A stretch of 64,000 nt of DNA from Roseburia sp. (GCA_022771695.1 JALEKJ010000065.1:1-64000); one strand, 5' to 3'. Numbered from the stretch's first letter, positions 27,160 to 37,296 are shown. Notes: generated by a model from the sequence alone, not told the origin. Made by a program: numbers and translations.

Positions 27160-29565
27160 ATGCAATACGGACATTTTGATAATGAAAAAAGAGAATATGT
27201 GATTGACCGTGTGGATTTGCCGGTATCATGGACGAATTACCTTGGGGTAGAGGATATGTGCGTGGTTACAAATCATACGGCAGGCGGTTATATGTTTTAC
27301 AAATCGCCGGAATATCACAGAGTGACACGTTTCCGTGGGAATGCGGTTCCGATGGATCGCCCGGGGCACTATGTGTATTTAAGAGATGCGGAGGATGGCG
27401 ATTACTGGAGCATTTCCTGGCAGCCGGTAGGAAAGCCGCTTGATCAGGCAAAATACACCTGCCGTCACGGTATGAGTTACTCTACATACGAGTGTGATTA
27501 CAAGGGAATCAAAGCAAGTCAGACATTGTTCGTGCCGATGGGAGATGCGGTGGAACTTTGGGATGTAAAACTTCGCAATACGACCGGCAAGAAGCGGAAG
27601 TTATCCGTATTTTCTTACCTGGAATTTTCCTTCCATCATATCATGATTGATAACCAGAATTTCCAGATGAGCCTTTATTGTGCCGGTTCCTCCTATGAGG
27701 ACGGAATTATTGAACATGATTTGTTCTATGAAGAGTTTGGATATCAGTATTTCACAAGTAATTTTGAACCGGATGGCTATGACTGTTTGCGTGATAAATT
27801 CCTCGGCAGCTATCGCACGGAGGACAATCCAATCGCAGTAGAGAAAGGAATGTGCAGCGGCTCCCATGAGTTGGGCAACAACCACTGCGGAAGCTTGCAG
27901 AAGGATTTGGTTTTGGCGCCGGGAGAGGAAGTTCGTCTGATTTTCATGCTCGGGGAAGGAAATCGCGCAGAGGGAAAGAAGATTCGCGAGAAATATTCAA
28001 ATCCGAGCAACGTGGATGCCGCATATGAGAAACTGGCAGCATATTGGGAGGATAAGTTCTCCAGATTGCAGATTCAGACACCGAATGAGGGTATGAATAC
28101 CATGATTAATACCTGGAACCTCTACCAGGCAGAGGTTAATATCATGTTCTCGAGATTTGCCTCCTTTATCGAGGTGGGTGGAAGAACCGGACTTGGCTAT
28201 CGTGATACGGCACAGGATGCGATGACAATCCCGCATTCCAATCCGGAAAAATGCAGGCAGCGTATCGTCGAGCTGCTTCGCGGACTGACCACAAAGGGTT
28301 ACGGTTTGCATCTGTTCCAGCCGGAATGGTTTGACCCGGACAAGGATAAGGAAAAGAAGAAGCCGTTCAAATCTCCGACAGTCATCCCGACTGTAAACAA
28401 TGCAGACATCGTACATGGAATCGAAGATGCCTGCTCGGATGATGCATTATGGCTAGTTGCATCGATTGTGGAATATATCAAAGAGACTGGCGAGTACAGC
28501 TTCGCGGATGAGGTAGTTACCTATGCGGACGGTGGAGAGGGTACGGTCTATGAGCATATGATGCACATCTTAGATTTCTCCGCAGAACAGGTAGGTGCGA
28601 CCGGTATCTGTAAAGGTCTTCGCGCAGACTGGAATGACTGTCTGAACTTGGGCGGCGGCGAAAGCGCGATGGTATCCTTCCTGCATTATTGGGCAATCAG
28701 CAATTTCTTGGAGCTGGCAAAGTTCTTAAAGCGCGATGCGGATGTGGAAAAATATACTGCGATGCAGGAAAAAGTGTACAAAGTCTGCAATGAAGAGTTG
28801 TGGGATAAAGACTGGTTCATTCGTGGCGTGACAAAGAATGGCAAGAAGATTGGAACCTCGGAGGATAAAGAGGGTAAGGTACATCTGGAATCCAATGCGT
28901 GGGCGGTACTTTCCGGCGCGGCAGATCCGGAAAAAGGAAAACAGGCGATGGACAGTGTAGACAACTATCTTTTTACGGAGTATGGCATCCTGCTCAATGC
29001 ACCGTCTTACACCGTGCCGGATGATGATATCGGCTTTGTAACACGTGTTTATCCGGGACTTAAAGAGAACGGTTCCATTTTCTCTCATCCGAATCCATGG
29101 GCATGGGCAGCGGAGTGTGTGTTGGGACGCGGTGACCGTGCGATGAAATTCTATAACGCGCTTTGCCCGTATTATCAGAATGATAAGATTGAAATTCGTG
29201 AGTCCGAGCCGTATTCCTACTGTCAGTTCATTATGGGAAAAGACCATACAGCGTTTGGTCGTGCGCGTCATCCGTTTATGACCGGAAGCGGCGGCTGGGC
29301 ATATTTTTCCGCGACACGATACATGCTCGGTATCCGACCTGACTTTGAAGAACTGAGCATTAATCCGTGCATTCCGGCAGACTGGCGTAAGTTTTCTGCG
29401 GTTCGTAAGTGGAGAGACGCGGAGTTTGATATTCACGTGGAAAACCCGGATGGCGTGATGAAGGGTGTGAAGGAAATCCGGTTGGATGGAGAAAAAGTTG
29501 CACATATTCCGGTGCAGCCGGCAGGAACAAAGCACAGTGTAACAGTTGTCATGGGAGAGATGTAA
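27160..29565 (+). CDS. GH94 phosphorylase, N,N'-diacetylchitobiose phosphorylase-like
   Basis: Inverting sugar phosphorylase of 801 residues, cytoplasmic. The opening MQYGHFDNEKREYVI and the SPEYHRVTRFR, RPGHYVYLRD and DYWSISWQPV segments match what I remember of Vibrio chitobiose phosphorylase more closely than of clostridial cellobiose phosphorylase, and the length is the same. The catalytic acid is Asp493 in ADWNDCLN; Arg342 in GGRTGLGYRD corresponds to a phosphate-site arginine. Product would be GlcNAc-1-phosphate plus GlcNAc (or glucose-1-phosphate if it prefers cellobiose). AAGGGGAAGG supports the ATG at 27160. It is followed at 28 bp by a phosphohexomutase. Substrate is inference from memory, not from an alignment. 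Confidence 0.85.
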   Translation: MQYGHFDNEKREYVIDRVDLPVSWTNYLGVEDMCVVTNHTAGGYMFYKSPEYHRVTRFRGNAVPMDRPGHYVYLRDAEDGDYWSISWQPVGKPLDQAKYTCRHGMSYSTYECDYKGIKASQTLFVPMGDAVELWDVKLRNTTGKKRKLSVFSYLEFSFHHIMIDNQNFQMSLYCAGSSYEDGIIEHDLFYEEFGYQYFTSNFEPDGYDCLRDKFLGSYRTEDNPIAVEKGMCSGSHELGNNHCGSLQKDLVLAPGEEVRLIFMLGEGNRAEGKKIREKYSNPSNVDAAYEKLAAYWEDKFSRLQIQTPNEGMNTMINTWNLYQAEVNIMFSRFASFIEVGGRTGLGYRDTAQDAMTIPHSNPEKCRQRIVELLRGLTTKGYGLHLFQPEWFDPDKDKEKKKPFKSPTVIPTVNNADIVHGIEDACSDDALWLVASIVEYIKETGEYSFADEVVTYADGGEGTVYEHMMHILDFSAEQVGATGICKGLRADWNDCLNLGGGESAMVSFLHYWAISNFLELAKFLKRDADVEKYTAMQEKVYKVCNEELWDKDWFIRGVTKNGKKIGTSEDKEGKVHLESNAWAVLSGAADPEKGKQAMDSVDNYLFTEYGILLNAPSYTVPDDDIGFVTRVYPGLKENGSIFSHPNPWAWAAECVLGRGDRAMKFYNALCPYYQNDKIEIRESEPYSYCQFIMGKDHTAFGRARHPFMTGSGGWAYFSATRYMLGIRPDFEELSINPCIPADWRKFSAVRKWRDAEFDIHVENPDGVMKGVKEIRLDGEKVAHIPVQPAGTKHSVTVVMGEM

Positions 29566-29593
29566 GAGTATATACAGGAAAGGGGATTCTATT

Positions 29594-31009
29594 ATGATAA
29601 AATTCGGAACAGGCGGTTGGCGTGCAGTCATCGGCGATGATTTTACAAAAGCCAACATACAGCTTTTGGCACAGGGACTTGTAAATAAAATGAAAAGCGA
29701 AGGCGTGACAGAGAAGGGAATTGTCATGGGATATGACCGAAGATTCCTCTCAAAGGAGGCGATGCAGTGGGCGGCAGAGGTGTTCGCTGCGGCACACATC
29801 AAGGCATACTTAATCAATAAGTCCTCGCCGACACCGCTCATTATGTACTATGTAATGAAGCATGAGTTCCCATATGGAATGATGATTACGGCAAGCCATA
29901 ACCCGGCGATATACAACGGTATCAAGGTTTTTACAGCGGGCGGCAGAGATGCAGATGAGATACAGACAAAGGATATCGAGGATTACATTTCTGACATCAA
30001 ACCGGAAGCGGTTTGTGCAGTGAATTATGACGAGGGAAAGAAAGCCGGCTATATTGAAGAAATCTATCCGCTCAACGAATATCTGGATGCAATTATTGCA
30101 GCAGTGGACATGGATGCAATTCGAAATGCAGGACTTAAGGTGGCACTTGACCCGATGTATGGTGTGAGTGAGACTTCCTTAAAGACAATCTTAATGACGG
30201 CACGCTGTGAGGTGGCAACGATTCATGACCGACATGATACTTTGTTTGGCGGCAAGCTTCCGGCACCTTCGGCAGCAACGCTGCATTCTTTGCAAAACTA
30301 TGTGGTTGAGAAGAAGTTTGACATCGGTATCGCAACAGATGGAGATGCCGACCGTATCGGCGTGATTGACGATAAGGGAAATTTCCTGCATCCAAACGAT
30401 ATCCTCGTATTGCTTTACTATTATCTTGTGAAGTTTAAGGGGTGGAGCGGACCGGTTGTCAGAAATATTGCGACGACCCACATGCTCGATAAGGTAGCGG
30501 CAAAGTTTGGTGAGAACTGCTATGAAGTGCCGGTCGGATTCAAATATATTTCTGCGAAGATGCAGGAGACAGGCGCAATTATCGGTGGCGAGTCCTCCGG
30601 CGGTTTGACGGTACACGGACATATCAACGGAAAAGACGGTATTTATGCAGCGGCGCTTTTGATTGAGATGATTGCCGTAACCGGTAAGAAGCTTTCTGAA
30701 ATCATGGAAGACATTCATGCAGAGTGTGGAGAAATTCACATGGAAGAACGAGATTACAAGTTCACGCAGGAAAAGAAGGAGGAGATGCATCGAACATTGA
30801 TGGAGCAGAAGCTGCTTCCGGAGCTTGCGGAGGAAATCGACCATATCTCTTATCTGGATGGCAGCAAGGTGTACTTTAAAAATGGTGGCTGGGTGATTGC
30901 CCGTTTCTCCGGTACGGAACCGTTGCTTAGAATCTTCTGCGAGATGCCGGATGCTAAGAGCGCGGCAGAGATATGTGAGACATATGAGAAATTTTTAGGA
31001 TTGGCGTGA
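29594..31009 (+). CDS. Phosphohexomutase (phosphoglucomutase/phosphomannomutase family)
   Basis: Alpha-D-phosphohexomutase of 471 residues that converts sugar 1-phosphates and 6-phosphates. All four signature sites are present: phosphoserine Ser101 in ITASHNP, metal-binding DGDADR (249-254), sugar-binding GESSGG (332-337), and phosphate-binding RFSGTEPLLR near the C-terminus. Being directly behind the GH94 gene it probably processes the sugar 1-phosphate released there, glucose-1-P or GlcNAc-1-P. Specificity within this superfamily cannot be read from these motifs. The start ATG at 29594 follows AGGAAAGGGG. Confidence 0.9.
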   Translation: MIKFGTGGWRAVIGDDFTKANIQLLAQGLVNKMKSEGVTEKGIVMGYDRRFLSKEAMQWAAEVFAAAHIKAYLINKSSPTPLIMYYVMKHEFPYGMMITASHNPAIYNGIKVFTAGGRDADEIQTKDIEDYISDIKPEAVCAVNYDEGKKAGYIEEIYPLNEYLDAIIAAVDMDAIRNAGLKVALDPMYGVSETSLKTILMTARCEVATIHDRHDTLFGGKLPAPSAATLHSLQNYVVEKKFDIGIATDGDADRIGVIDDKGNFLHPNDILVLLYYYLVKFKGWSGPVVRNIATTHMLDKVAAKFGENCYEVPVGFKYISAKMQETGAIIGGESSGGLTVHGHINGKDGIYAAALLIEMIAVTGKKLSEIMEDIHAECGEIHMEERDYKFTQEKKEEMHRTLMEQKLLPELAEEIDHISYLDGSKVYFKNGGWVIARFSGTEPLLRIFCEMPDAKSAAEICETYEKFLGLA

Positions 31010-31026
31010 GTCGATTTGCGATGATT

Positions 31027-31060
31027 CCAAAAGGGAGTGCAGTGATGCATTCCCTTTTGG
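31027..31060 (+). terminator. Hairpin after the mutase gene
   Basis: A 15-bp stem with one G-U pair (31027-31041 with 31046-31060, GTGA loop). No T-run follows on the plus strand, so termination is less certain; on both strands it is a stable end structure. TATAAT at 31073-31078 behind it may be the -10 box for the kinase gene. Confidence 0.6.
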
Positions 31061-31098
31061 CGTAGATTCGTCTATAATAAAAAGAAGGGGGGAGCGCT

Positions 31099-32946
31099 AT
31101 GAACAAACAAAAACAGCCGAAATCGTTAAATAAGAAAATATTATTTTTCATGATACTGTGCTGGGCAATACCCATGGCCGTATTTTTTGCATTTACGACA
31201 GTATCTTATCACAAGGGAATTATTGAAAAGGCAGAAGGTCTGATGGAGGACGAGCTTGTCAATGTGGCATCGTTCGCATCCATCCGTATTGAAGACGCGA
31301 TTACGCTCTGCCAGCGTCCTTCCTATGAGAAGACGTGGGAGAATGCATGGAAAAACTATGAGGCAGGAAATCTGACGGAAACAGAATATCTACAGGAGAT
31401 AAATACCAGCTTAAAGGGAAAATTCTACCTGGATGAGCGTTTTAATATGTCTACGTTCTATCGGTATGGCTCAGAAAAAGCGGAGTGTTTTTCCTCCCGG
31501 ACGGGAGTTTCCTACAATAGCTATGTAGCGGATATACAGCCAAAACTTCTCGATATCATGGAGCTGGATTCCTCTTATGCGTATGTGCGTGTCGTGAATG
31601 GTCGTATTTTTATCGTGCGCAATCTCTATACAACGACGGATTATGAACGCTATGGTACGTTGGTAGTCGAACTGAATAAGTACAAGGTATTTCAGGATGT
31701 GCCGGCAGATCTCAAGAACAATATGGTCATCTGCATCGGAAGTGGTAAAGACGTGCTCGATTTTGCTCGTGTTTCGGAGGATGAGGGAAAGTCGGCACTG
31801 TTGGAGCGTATTTTGGAAAATTATGACGGATTCAGCAATCGCAAGCTGAACCGTATTGAGGATCGCGCATATAACGGTTACCTCTATCAGGAACGTCACG
31901 ATAACTATCACATTGGTGTTGTGGTCTTTGCAAAAAAGAGTGAGATGTATTCCAGCCTGTATGAGTTTTATACTATCGTGGCGGTTATGATGTTCTTATT
32001 TATTCCATTGTTTGCATATGGAGTCTATTTCCTGCGAATGCACATTCAGATTCCGGTGGAGCGGATGATGCAGGCATCTAAGAAGATGGAAGCCGGTGAG
32101 ATGGGAATCGAGGTAGAGGGCGGTCCGATGCCGAATCTCGAATTCCAGTATATGAAGGAGAGTTTTGACAGCATGTCGGCGCAGGTGAAGTATCTGTTTG
32201 ATTATGTATATGATGAGAAGCTTGCGAGAAAGGATGCACAGATTCAGGCACTGCAGGCACAGATTAATCCCCACTTTTTGAATAATACCTTGGAGATGAT
32301 GAACTGGCAGGCGCGAATGTCCGGGGATGTGGTTGTATCGAAGATGATTGAATCCTTGGGAACGGTGCTTGATTACCGCATGAATCGCGCAAATGTCAAG
32401 GAAATTCATTTGGCGGAAGAATTACAGTGTATTGACGCGTACTTTTACATCATGTCCATGCGTTTTGGACAACGCCTTTCCATCGAGCGTGAGATTGATG
32501 ACGAACTGCTCTATATCATGGTGCCGCCTCTTATTTTACAGCCGATTGTGGAAAATGCGATTGTGCATGGTGTTGAGACGGTAAAAAATGGTGTTATCCG
32601 ATTAAAGATTTACCACGATGAAGATTACGTTTATTTGCAGGTGCGCAATACAGGGAAGAAGATGACGGAAGAAGCCAAGGCTAGAATAAGCGCTATTTTA
32701 GAAGGGGACGAGACGCAGCTCCCGAAAGATACCGGAAGACATACCTCGATTGGCATTCAGAATGTAAACCGACGTATTCGCCTGGTATATGGGGAGGAAT
32801 ATGGACTTACCATTGTGCAGAATGAGAAACAGGAGACCATTTCTACCATTACACTGCCTTATCGTGAGGAGCAGGAGGAGAAATCGTTAAAAGAACGAAA
32901 CGCAGTGGAGAGTGAACTTAAGAACATGGCAAGATTGAACAAATAA
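31099..32946 (+). CDS. Sensor histidine kinase, YesM/LytS type
   Basis: Membrane sensor of 615 residues. Two membrane helices (about 14-34 and 288-310) bracket a large extracellular sensing domain, followed by HAMP and a His_kinase domain with phosphoacceptor motif QAQINPHFLNNTLEMM and an ATPase domain with PPLILQPIVENAIVHG and TGRHTSIGIQNVNRR. The YesM group senses carbohydrates together with a YesN regulator. Its likely partner is the response regulator at 36476, on the far side of the transporter genes. Confidence 0.93.
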   Translation: MNKQKQPKSLNKKILFFMILCWAIPMAVFFAFTTVSYHKGIIEKAEGLMEDELVNVASFASIRIEDAITLCQRPSYEKTWENAWKNYEAGNLTETEYLQEINTSLKGKFYLDERFNMSTFYRYGSEKAECFSSRTGVSYNSYVADIQPKLLDIMELDSSYAYVRVVNGRIFIVRNLYTTTDYERYGTLVVELNKYKVFQDVPADLKNNMVICIGSGKDVLDFARVSEDEGKSALLERILENYDGFSNRKLNRIEDRAYNGYLYQERHDNYHIGVVVFAKKSEMYSSLYEFYTIVAVMMFLFIPLFAYGVYFLRMHIQIPVERMMQASKKMEAGEMGIEVEGGPMPNLEFQYMKESFDSMSAQVKYLFDYVYDEKLARKDAQIQALQAQINPHFLNNTLEMMNWQARMSGDVVVSKMIESLGTVLDYRMNRANVKEIHLAEELQCIDAYFYIMSMRFGQRLSIEREIDDELLYIMVPPLILQPIVENAIVHGVETVKNGVIRLKIYHDEDYVYLQVRNTGKKMTEEAKARISAILEGDETQLPKDTGRHTSIGIQNVNRRIRLVYGEEYGLTIVQNEKQETISTITLPYREEQEEKSLKERNAVESELKNMARLNK

Positions 32947-33045
32947 TGTCAAGTCGGTCTAATGCCTTTTGTGAGATATGCCCGTATAATATGAGTATAG
33001 TAAATGAAAAACACATTTACAAATCATATGAAGGAGGATTTTACT

Positions 33046-34371
33046 ATGAAGAAAAAAGTTTTGTCCGTACTGTTAGTCGGAGCGATGACAGCATCCCTGT
33101 TCGCAGGATGCGGAAGCAACGCAGGTGAGACAACGGGAGCTGCCGGGGGTGATGCAGCAACCACAGAAGAAGGTGGTGCAGATGCTGATGTGGCTCAGAA
33201 CCCTGTAACCCTTAAGACAGTATCCATGTTCGGAGGAACAGACCCGAACGCAGAGGTATATCAGGCAATCAACAACGAGATAATGGCTGAGTATGATTAC
33301 ATTACCATCGAGGATAACTCTCAGTCTTCCGATGAGGAGTGGAAAGCAGCAGTCAATGCAGACTTTTCTGTTGGAAATGAGCCGGATGTTATCCAGTTCT
33401 TTACCGATGCTACCGCAGATACGATTGTTGCAACAGATAAGCTCGTATCCATCGAAGAAATCCGTGCAGAGTATCCGGAGTATGCAGCAGATACATTGGA
33501 TTCTGCTTTGGCAGCAGCAGCAAACACCGATGGTGTAGAGAGAGCAGTTCCGACCACAGGTTACTGGGAAGGCTTATACTGCAACAAAGATTTATTTGAT
33601 CAATATGGATTAGAGCTTCCTACAGATTGGGAGTCTATGGAGAAGGCAATCACAACCTTTAAAGAGAATGACATTATCCCAATTGCATGTTCCTTGAACA
33701 ACGTACCACATTATTGGATTGAGTTCTTAATGCTTTACGCTGCAGGTGCTGATGAGTACACAAGCATTCCGGAAACTGCTCCGGAAGGATGGGTAGCAGG
33801 ACTTGAGATGTTCAAGACATTAAGAGATATGGGCGCATTCCCTGCTGATACCGATACCGTAGATGACGCTTATATCGGACAGTTATTCCGCGATAAGAAA
33901 GCAGCTATGCAGCTTGATGGTTCTTGGTATGCAGGAAATATCGAAGATACAGAAAATACAGTAGTAATCGCATTCCCAGGTGTTCCAAATCAGAAAGCTG
34001 AGGCAGGTTCACTTGTAGGTGGTATCTCTTCCGGTTTCTATATCACAAGAAAAGCTTGGGAAGATCCTGACAAGAGAGATGCAGCAGTGAAGTTTGTTAT
34101 GGCTCATACAAGCCAGGCCGGCGTTCAGAGATATTGGGAAGCAACCGGCGCTGTTTCTCAGGCAGCAGTAGAGGTAACTCCTGTTGACGGAGCAACTCCA
34201 TTCGCAGAGTCTATCGCAGCTTACACAAGCGGTGCAAGTGCAATCGTAGCACCAACTGACTCCAGAATCGGTGATGCATACAAGACATTGGTAGCTGAGA
34301 TTGTAAAAGTATCTACAGGTGCTATGTCAGCGGAAGATGCAATTAATGAGGCATTATCATTGATGCAGTAG
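33046..34371 (+). CDS. Sugar ABC transporter substrate-binding lipoprotein
   Basis: Family 1 solute-binding protein of 441 residues. Lipobox ends at Cys22 (LFAGC), followed by a low-complexity Gly/Ala/Glu/Thr linker and a mature domain (LKTVSMFGGTDPNAEVYQ, NEPDVIQFF, AAMQLDGSWYAGNIED). AGGAGG precedes the ATG at 33046. Codon use is notably regular (high use of GCA, AAC, TCC), which suggests high expression. A terminator directly after the gene would allow more binding protein than permease. Ligand unknown. Confidence 0.9.
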   Translation: MKKKVLSVLLVGAMTASLFAGCGSNAGETTGAAGGDAATTEEGGADADVAQNPVTLKTVSMFGGTDPNAEVYQAINNEIMAEYDYITIEDNSQSSDEEWKAAVNADFSVGNEPDVIQFFTDATADTIVATDKLVSIEEIRAEYPEYAADTLDSALAAAANTDGVERAVPTTGYWEGLYCNKDLFDQYGLELPTDWESMEKAITTFKENDIIPIACSLNNVPHYWIEFLMLYAAGADEYTSIPETAPEGWVAGLEMFKTLRDMGAFPADTDTVDDAYIGQLFRDKKAAMQLDGSWYAGNIEDTENTVVIAFPGVPNQKAEAGSLVGGISSGFYITRKAWEDPDKRDAAVKFVMAHTSQAGVQRYWEATGAVSQAAVEVTPVDGATPFAESIAAYTSGASAIVAPTDSRIGDAYKTLVAEIVKVSTGAMSAEDAINEALSLMQ

Positions 34372-34405
34372 TTTGCAATAATTAGCTGTACTACATTAGG
34401 AAAAG

Positions 34406-34447
34406 AAAACGAAAGGGGCATTGCCCAAACAAGGCCCCTTTCGTTTT
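34406..34447 (+). terminator. Intra-operon terminator after the binding-protein gene
   Basis: The arm at 34406-34419 (AAAACGAAAGGGGC) pairs with GCCCCTTTCGTTTT (34434-34447), with T-run. Probably partially read through into the permeases. Confidence 0.88.
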
Positions 34448-34513
34448 TTATACCCTTTTATACCCATTTAACAACCAAAAATCAGGTGTTTTTTTAAGAA
34501 AGGTGGAAGAAAG

Positions 34514-35443
34514 ATGTTATATAAGAAAAAATGGCCATTGTTTTTGTTTTTAGTGCCGGGACTTTTATTTTTGCTAATCTTTCTTTACATACCGTTTGTT
34601 GAAAATATTAAGAACAGTTTTTATGATATGGCATCTGTCGTAAAGATGCCGGGACAGGATTTTAAATTTATTGGATTCGATAATTACAAGAGATTATTTA
34701 CAGACCCGGACATTCGGATGGCGATGGTAAACACGCTGAAAATGATGGTACTGACCGTAATATTTGAGGTCGGAATCGCATTTGTGCTCGCGGTCATGGT
34801 GTCGCAGATTAAAAAGTTCCAGCAACTGTTTCGTACCGTATATTTTTTCCCGGTAGTCATCTCGGCAACGGCAATCGGTTTGCTGTTCAAATTGTTCTAT
34901 AACTATAATGGCGGTATGTTGAATCAGATATTGGAGTACTTTGGCAAGGAACCGGTGCTTTGGCTCGAACCGGAATTAGCATTCATCATGATATGTATCC
35001 CGACACTGTGGAGCTACATCGGATTCTATTTTGTCATCTTATTGACGGGCTTAAGTGATATTCCTGATGATATATATGAGGCTGCATCGATTGATGGCTG
35101 CAGCAAATTCAAACAGGTATTTTACATTACATTGCCAAGCTTAAAGCCGGTATTTTTCACATCGGTAACATTGGCAGTAACAGGAGCATTAAAGGTATTC
35201 GATCTTCCATGGGTGCTTGCTCCGAACGGTGCACCGCAGGGATTGACACATTTCCTCGGAACCTATATGTATCAGACAGCGTATGGTCTTAACAATTACG
35301 ATTATGCATCGACACAGGCACTTTTAATCGTTGTACTTGGAGTGGTTGTATCAAAAGGTGTCGGAGCATTGACGGCAGACAAAGAGGAGAAAGCCGAGGC
35401 GAAAGCAAAGCGCGCCAGAGAGAAAGCAAAGGGGGTGGCATAG
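34514..35443 (+). CDS. Sugar ABC transporter permease (MsmF/UgpA type)
   Basis: Six-helix permease of 309 residues with EAA motif YEAASIDGCSKFKQVFYITL. The C-terminal tail after the last helix is unusually rich in Lys, Ala and Glu (KEEKAEAKAKRAREKAKG), a cytoplasmic charged helix not needed in the family. AAAGGTGGAAG precedes the ATG. Its stop codon directly abuts the next start. Confidence 0.92.
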   Translation: MLYKKKWPLFLFLVPGLLFLLIFLYIPFVENIKNSFYDMASVVKMPGQDFKFIGFDNYKRLFTDPDIRMAMVNTLKMMVLTVIFEVGIAFVLAVMVSQIKKFQQLFRTVYFFPVVISATAIGLLFKLFYNYNGGMLNQILEYFGKEPVLWLEPELAFIMICIPTLWSYIGFYFVILLTGLSDIPDDIYEAASIDGCSKFKQVFYITLPSLKPVFFTSVTLAVTGALKVFDLPWVLAPNGAPQGLTHFLGTYMYQTAYGLNNYDYASTQALLIVVLGVVVSKGVGALTADKEEKAEAKAKRAREKAKGVA

Positions 35444-36313
35444 ATGGATGCAGCATTACAGTTAGAGAAACCGCTTAAGAAAAAAAAGAAGCTTAGCATT
35501 GGTATGATTGTGATCTATGCAATCCTGATTTTGTGGGCGGTGCTGACAATTTTCCCATTCGTATGGGTGGTTTTGAATTCCTTTAAACCATCGGCAGAGG
35601 TGCTGCGTTCTTCGTTTGCACTGCCGCAGGAATTTACACTTGCAAACTATCAAAATGCATTTGGAAGACTAAACGTATTGAATGCATATAAGAACAGCTT
35701 TATTATTTCCGGTTGTGTAACCGTAGGCGTTATGGTATTGTCCTCGCTGATGTCTTTCGGACTTACACGCTATCGGTTCCGCGGGAAAGAATTTATCCGA
35801 AGTCTGATTGTGGCAAGCCTGATGTTCCCGGCATTTGCAACGATTATTCCGGTGTATAAGATGATTATCCAGTGGGGAATGTTAGGAAAGCCGGTTGCGG
35901 TTATTCTTCCGCAGATTGCAGGAAATTTAAGCTTTGCAACCATCGTTATGACGGGATTTATGCAGAGTATACCGCTTGAGATGGAAGAAGCTGCATATAT
36001 GGAAGGTGCGAACGTATTTCAGGTGTTTGCTAAGATTATTGTACCGCTTTGCCGTCCATCGTTAGCAACGGTTGCAATCTTTAGCTTCCTGTGGTCCTAC
36101 AATGACTTGTTTGTACAGAAAATTATGATTGCGGGACATAAGCAGTATTATCCGGTATGTACATTGCTCGAGGAAATCAGCTCACAGTACGGAACAGATT
36201 TCGGACTCATGGCAGCATCAGTAACCATCATCGTTATTCCGGTTATGATTGTCTATGTGCTGCTCCAGAAGAATATTATCAAAGGATTGACAGCGGGAGC
36301 GATTAAGGGTTAA
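35444..36313 (+). CDS. Sugar ABC transporter permease (MsmG/UgpE type)
   Basis: Six-helix permease of 289 residues with EAA motif MEEAAYMEGANVFQVFAKII and C-terminal GLTAGAIKG. Starts at the base after the previous stop codon. As in the maltodextrin operon no ATPase is encoded, so it must share one. Confidence 0.92.
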   Translation: MDAALQLEKPLKKKKKLSIGMIVIYAILILWAVLTIFPFVWVVLNSFKPSAEVLRSSFALPQEFTLANYQNAFGRLNVLNAYKNSFIISGCVTVGVMVLSSLMSFGLTRYRFRGKEFIRSLIVASLMFPAFATIIPVYKMIIQWGMLGKPVAVILPQIAGNLSFATIVMTGFMQSIPLEMEEAAYMEGANVFQVFAKIIVPLCRPSLATVAIFSFLWSYNDLFVQKIMIAGHKQYYPVCTLLEEISSQYGTDFGLMAASVTIIVIPVMIVYVLLQKNIIKGLTAGAIKG

Positions 36314-36349
36314 GCTTACGGTAGGCGATGAGCCGTGTCAGGGCACGAG

Positions 36350-36390
36350 AAGACAAGTATCTGTGCTTGCACAGAGATGCTTGTCTTTTT
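36350..36390 (+). terminator. Terminator after the second permease
   Basis: AAGACAAG (36350-36357) pairs with CTTGTCTT (36380-36387), with further inner pairing (CTGTGC/GCACAG) and a T-run. A second small hairpin GCAGGC/GCCTGC lies at 36421-36435. Confidence 0.85.
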
Positions 36391-36475
36391 GTGCACTGAT
36401 AGGGCGAATGCCCGAAACGAGCAGGCGTAGCCTGCGAGTGTGCACGGCGAATTCTGGATTTTTGGGGGTGGAGCT

Positions 36476-37270
36476 ATGTATAAGGTAATGATTGTGGATG
36501 ACGAACCGATTATTGTGGAGGGATTGTCCCGCAGCATCGCATGGGAGAGATGGAATTGCGAAATCGTAGTGACGGCGCATGACGGGCTTGAGGGGAAGCG
36601 GTTAATTGAGGAAAAGAAGCCGGACATTATTTTCATGGATATCTGTATGCCGGAGATGGACGGGCTGCAGATGATTGCGGCCATTAATTCTCAGTTTCCT
36701 GATTTAGAAGTCTCAGTTTTGACGGGATATCGCGATTTTGAGTATGCACAGACTGCAATTCGTCTCGGTGTGACGCGTTTTCTGTTAAAACCATCGAATA
36801 TGGAAGATCTTGAGGAGGCAATCAGCACCATGTGTGCCAACCTTAAGAAAAAAGGAATTACCGGCGATGGGGAGGCGTGTGCAGAGGGCTCGGCAGAGAC
36901 GCTGGAAGACGGAGGGGAAGCGTCCAAGCATGAGAGCGTATCCAGTAGCTTTATTGTGAAAAATGCCTTGAAATACATAGAGGAGAACTACACGCAGAAG
37001 CTGACACTCTGTGAAGTCGCAGAAAAGACATATGTGAGCCAATGGCATTTAAGCAAGCTCTTAAATCGTCATACGGGGCAGAGTTTTTCGGATATTCTCA
37101 ATCATGTACGCATTGAACATGCAAAAGAGTTATTAGAAGACCCGTCCTTGCGCATCGGAGATATCTCGGAGCAGGTCGGATTCTTGGATTTGGCGCATTT
37201 CTCGCGCGTGTTCAAGAAGCAGGAAGGGGTTTCCGCAAATGAATATCGAAATCAGGTACTCGGAAAATAG
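36476..37270 (+). CDS. Response regulator, YesN/AraC type
   Basis: Two-domain regulator of 264 residues: receiver domain (1-120) with phosphoacceptor Asp55 in IIFMDICMPEMDG and Lys in FLLKPSN, then a linker, then an AraC-type double helix-turn-helix (LCEVAEKTYVSQWHLSKLLN; IGDISEQVGFLDLAHFSRVF). Expected to be phosphorylated by the YesM-type kinase at 31.1 kb and to activate the transporter in between. GGGGGTGGAG supports the ATG at 36476. The stop codon is embedded in its own terminator stem. Confidence 0.93.
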   Translation: MYKVMIVDDEPIIVEGLSRSIAWERWNCEIVVTAHDGLEGKRLIEEKKPDIIFMDICMPEMDGLQMIAAINSQFPDLEVSVLTGYRDFEYAQTAIRLGVTRFLLKPSNMEDLEEAISTMCANLKKKGITGDGEACAEGSAETLEDGGEASKHESVSSSFIVKNALKYIEENYTQKLTLCEVAEKTYVSQWHLSKLLNRHTGQSFSDILNHVRIEHAKELLEDPSLRIGDISEQVGFLDLAHFSRVFKKQEGVSANEYRNQVLGK

Positions 37271-37294
37271 AGATGTCGCAAGACATCTCTATTT
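37265..37294 (+). terminator. Terminator overlapping the response-regulator stop codon
   Basis: AAATAGAGATGTC (37265-37277), GCAA loop, GACATCTCTATTT (37282-37294). The tip TGTCGCAAGACA recurs, inverted, in the hairpin at 37682-37711 on the other side of the palindromic element. Confidence 0.8.
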
Positions 37295-37296
37295 AA

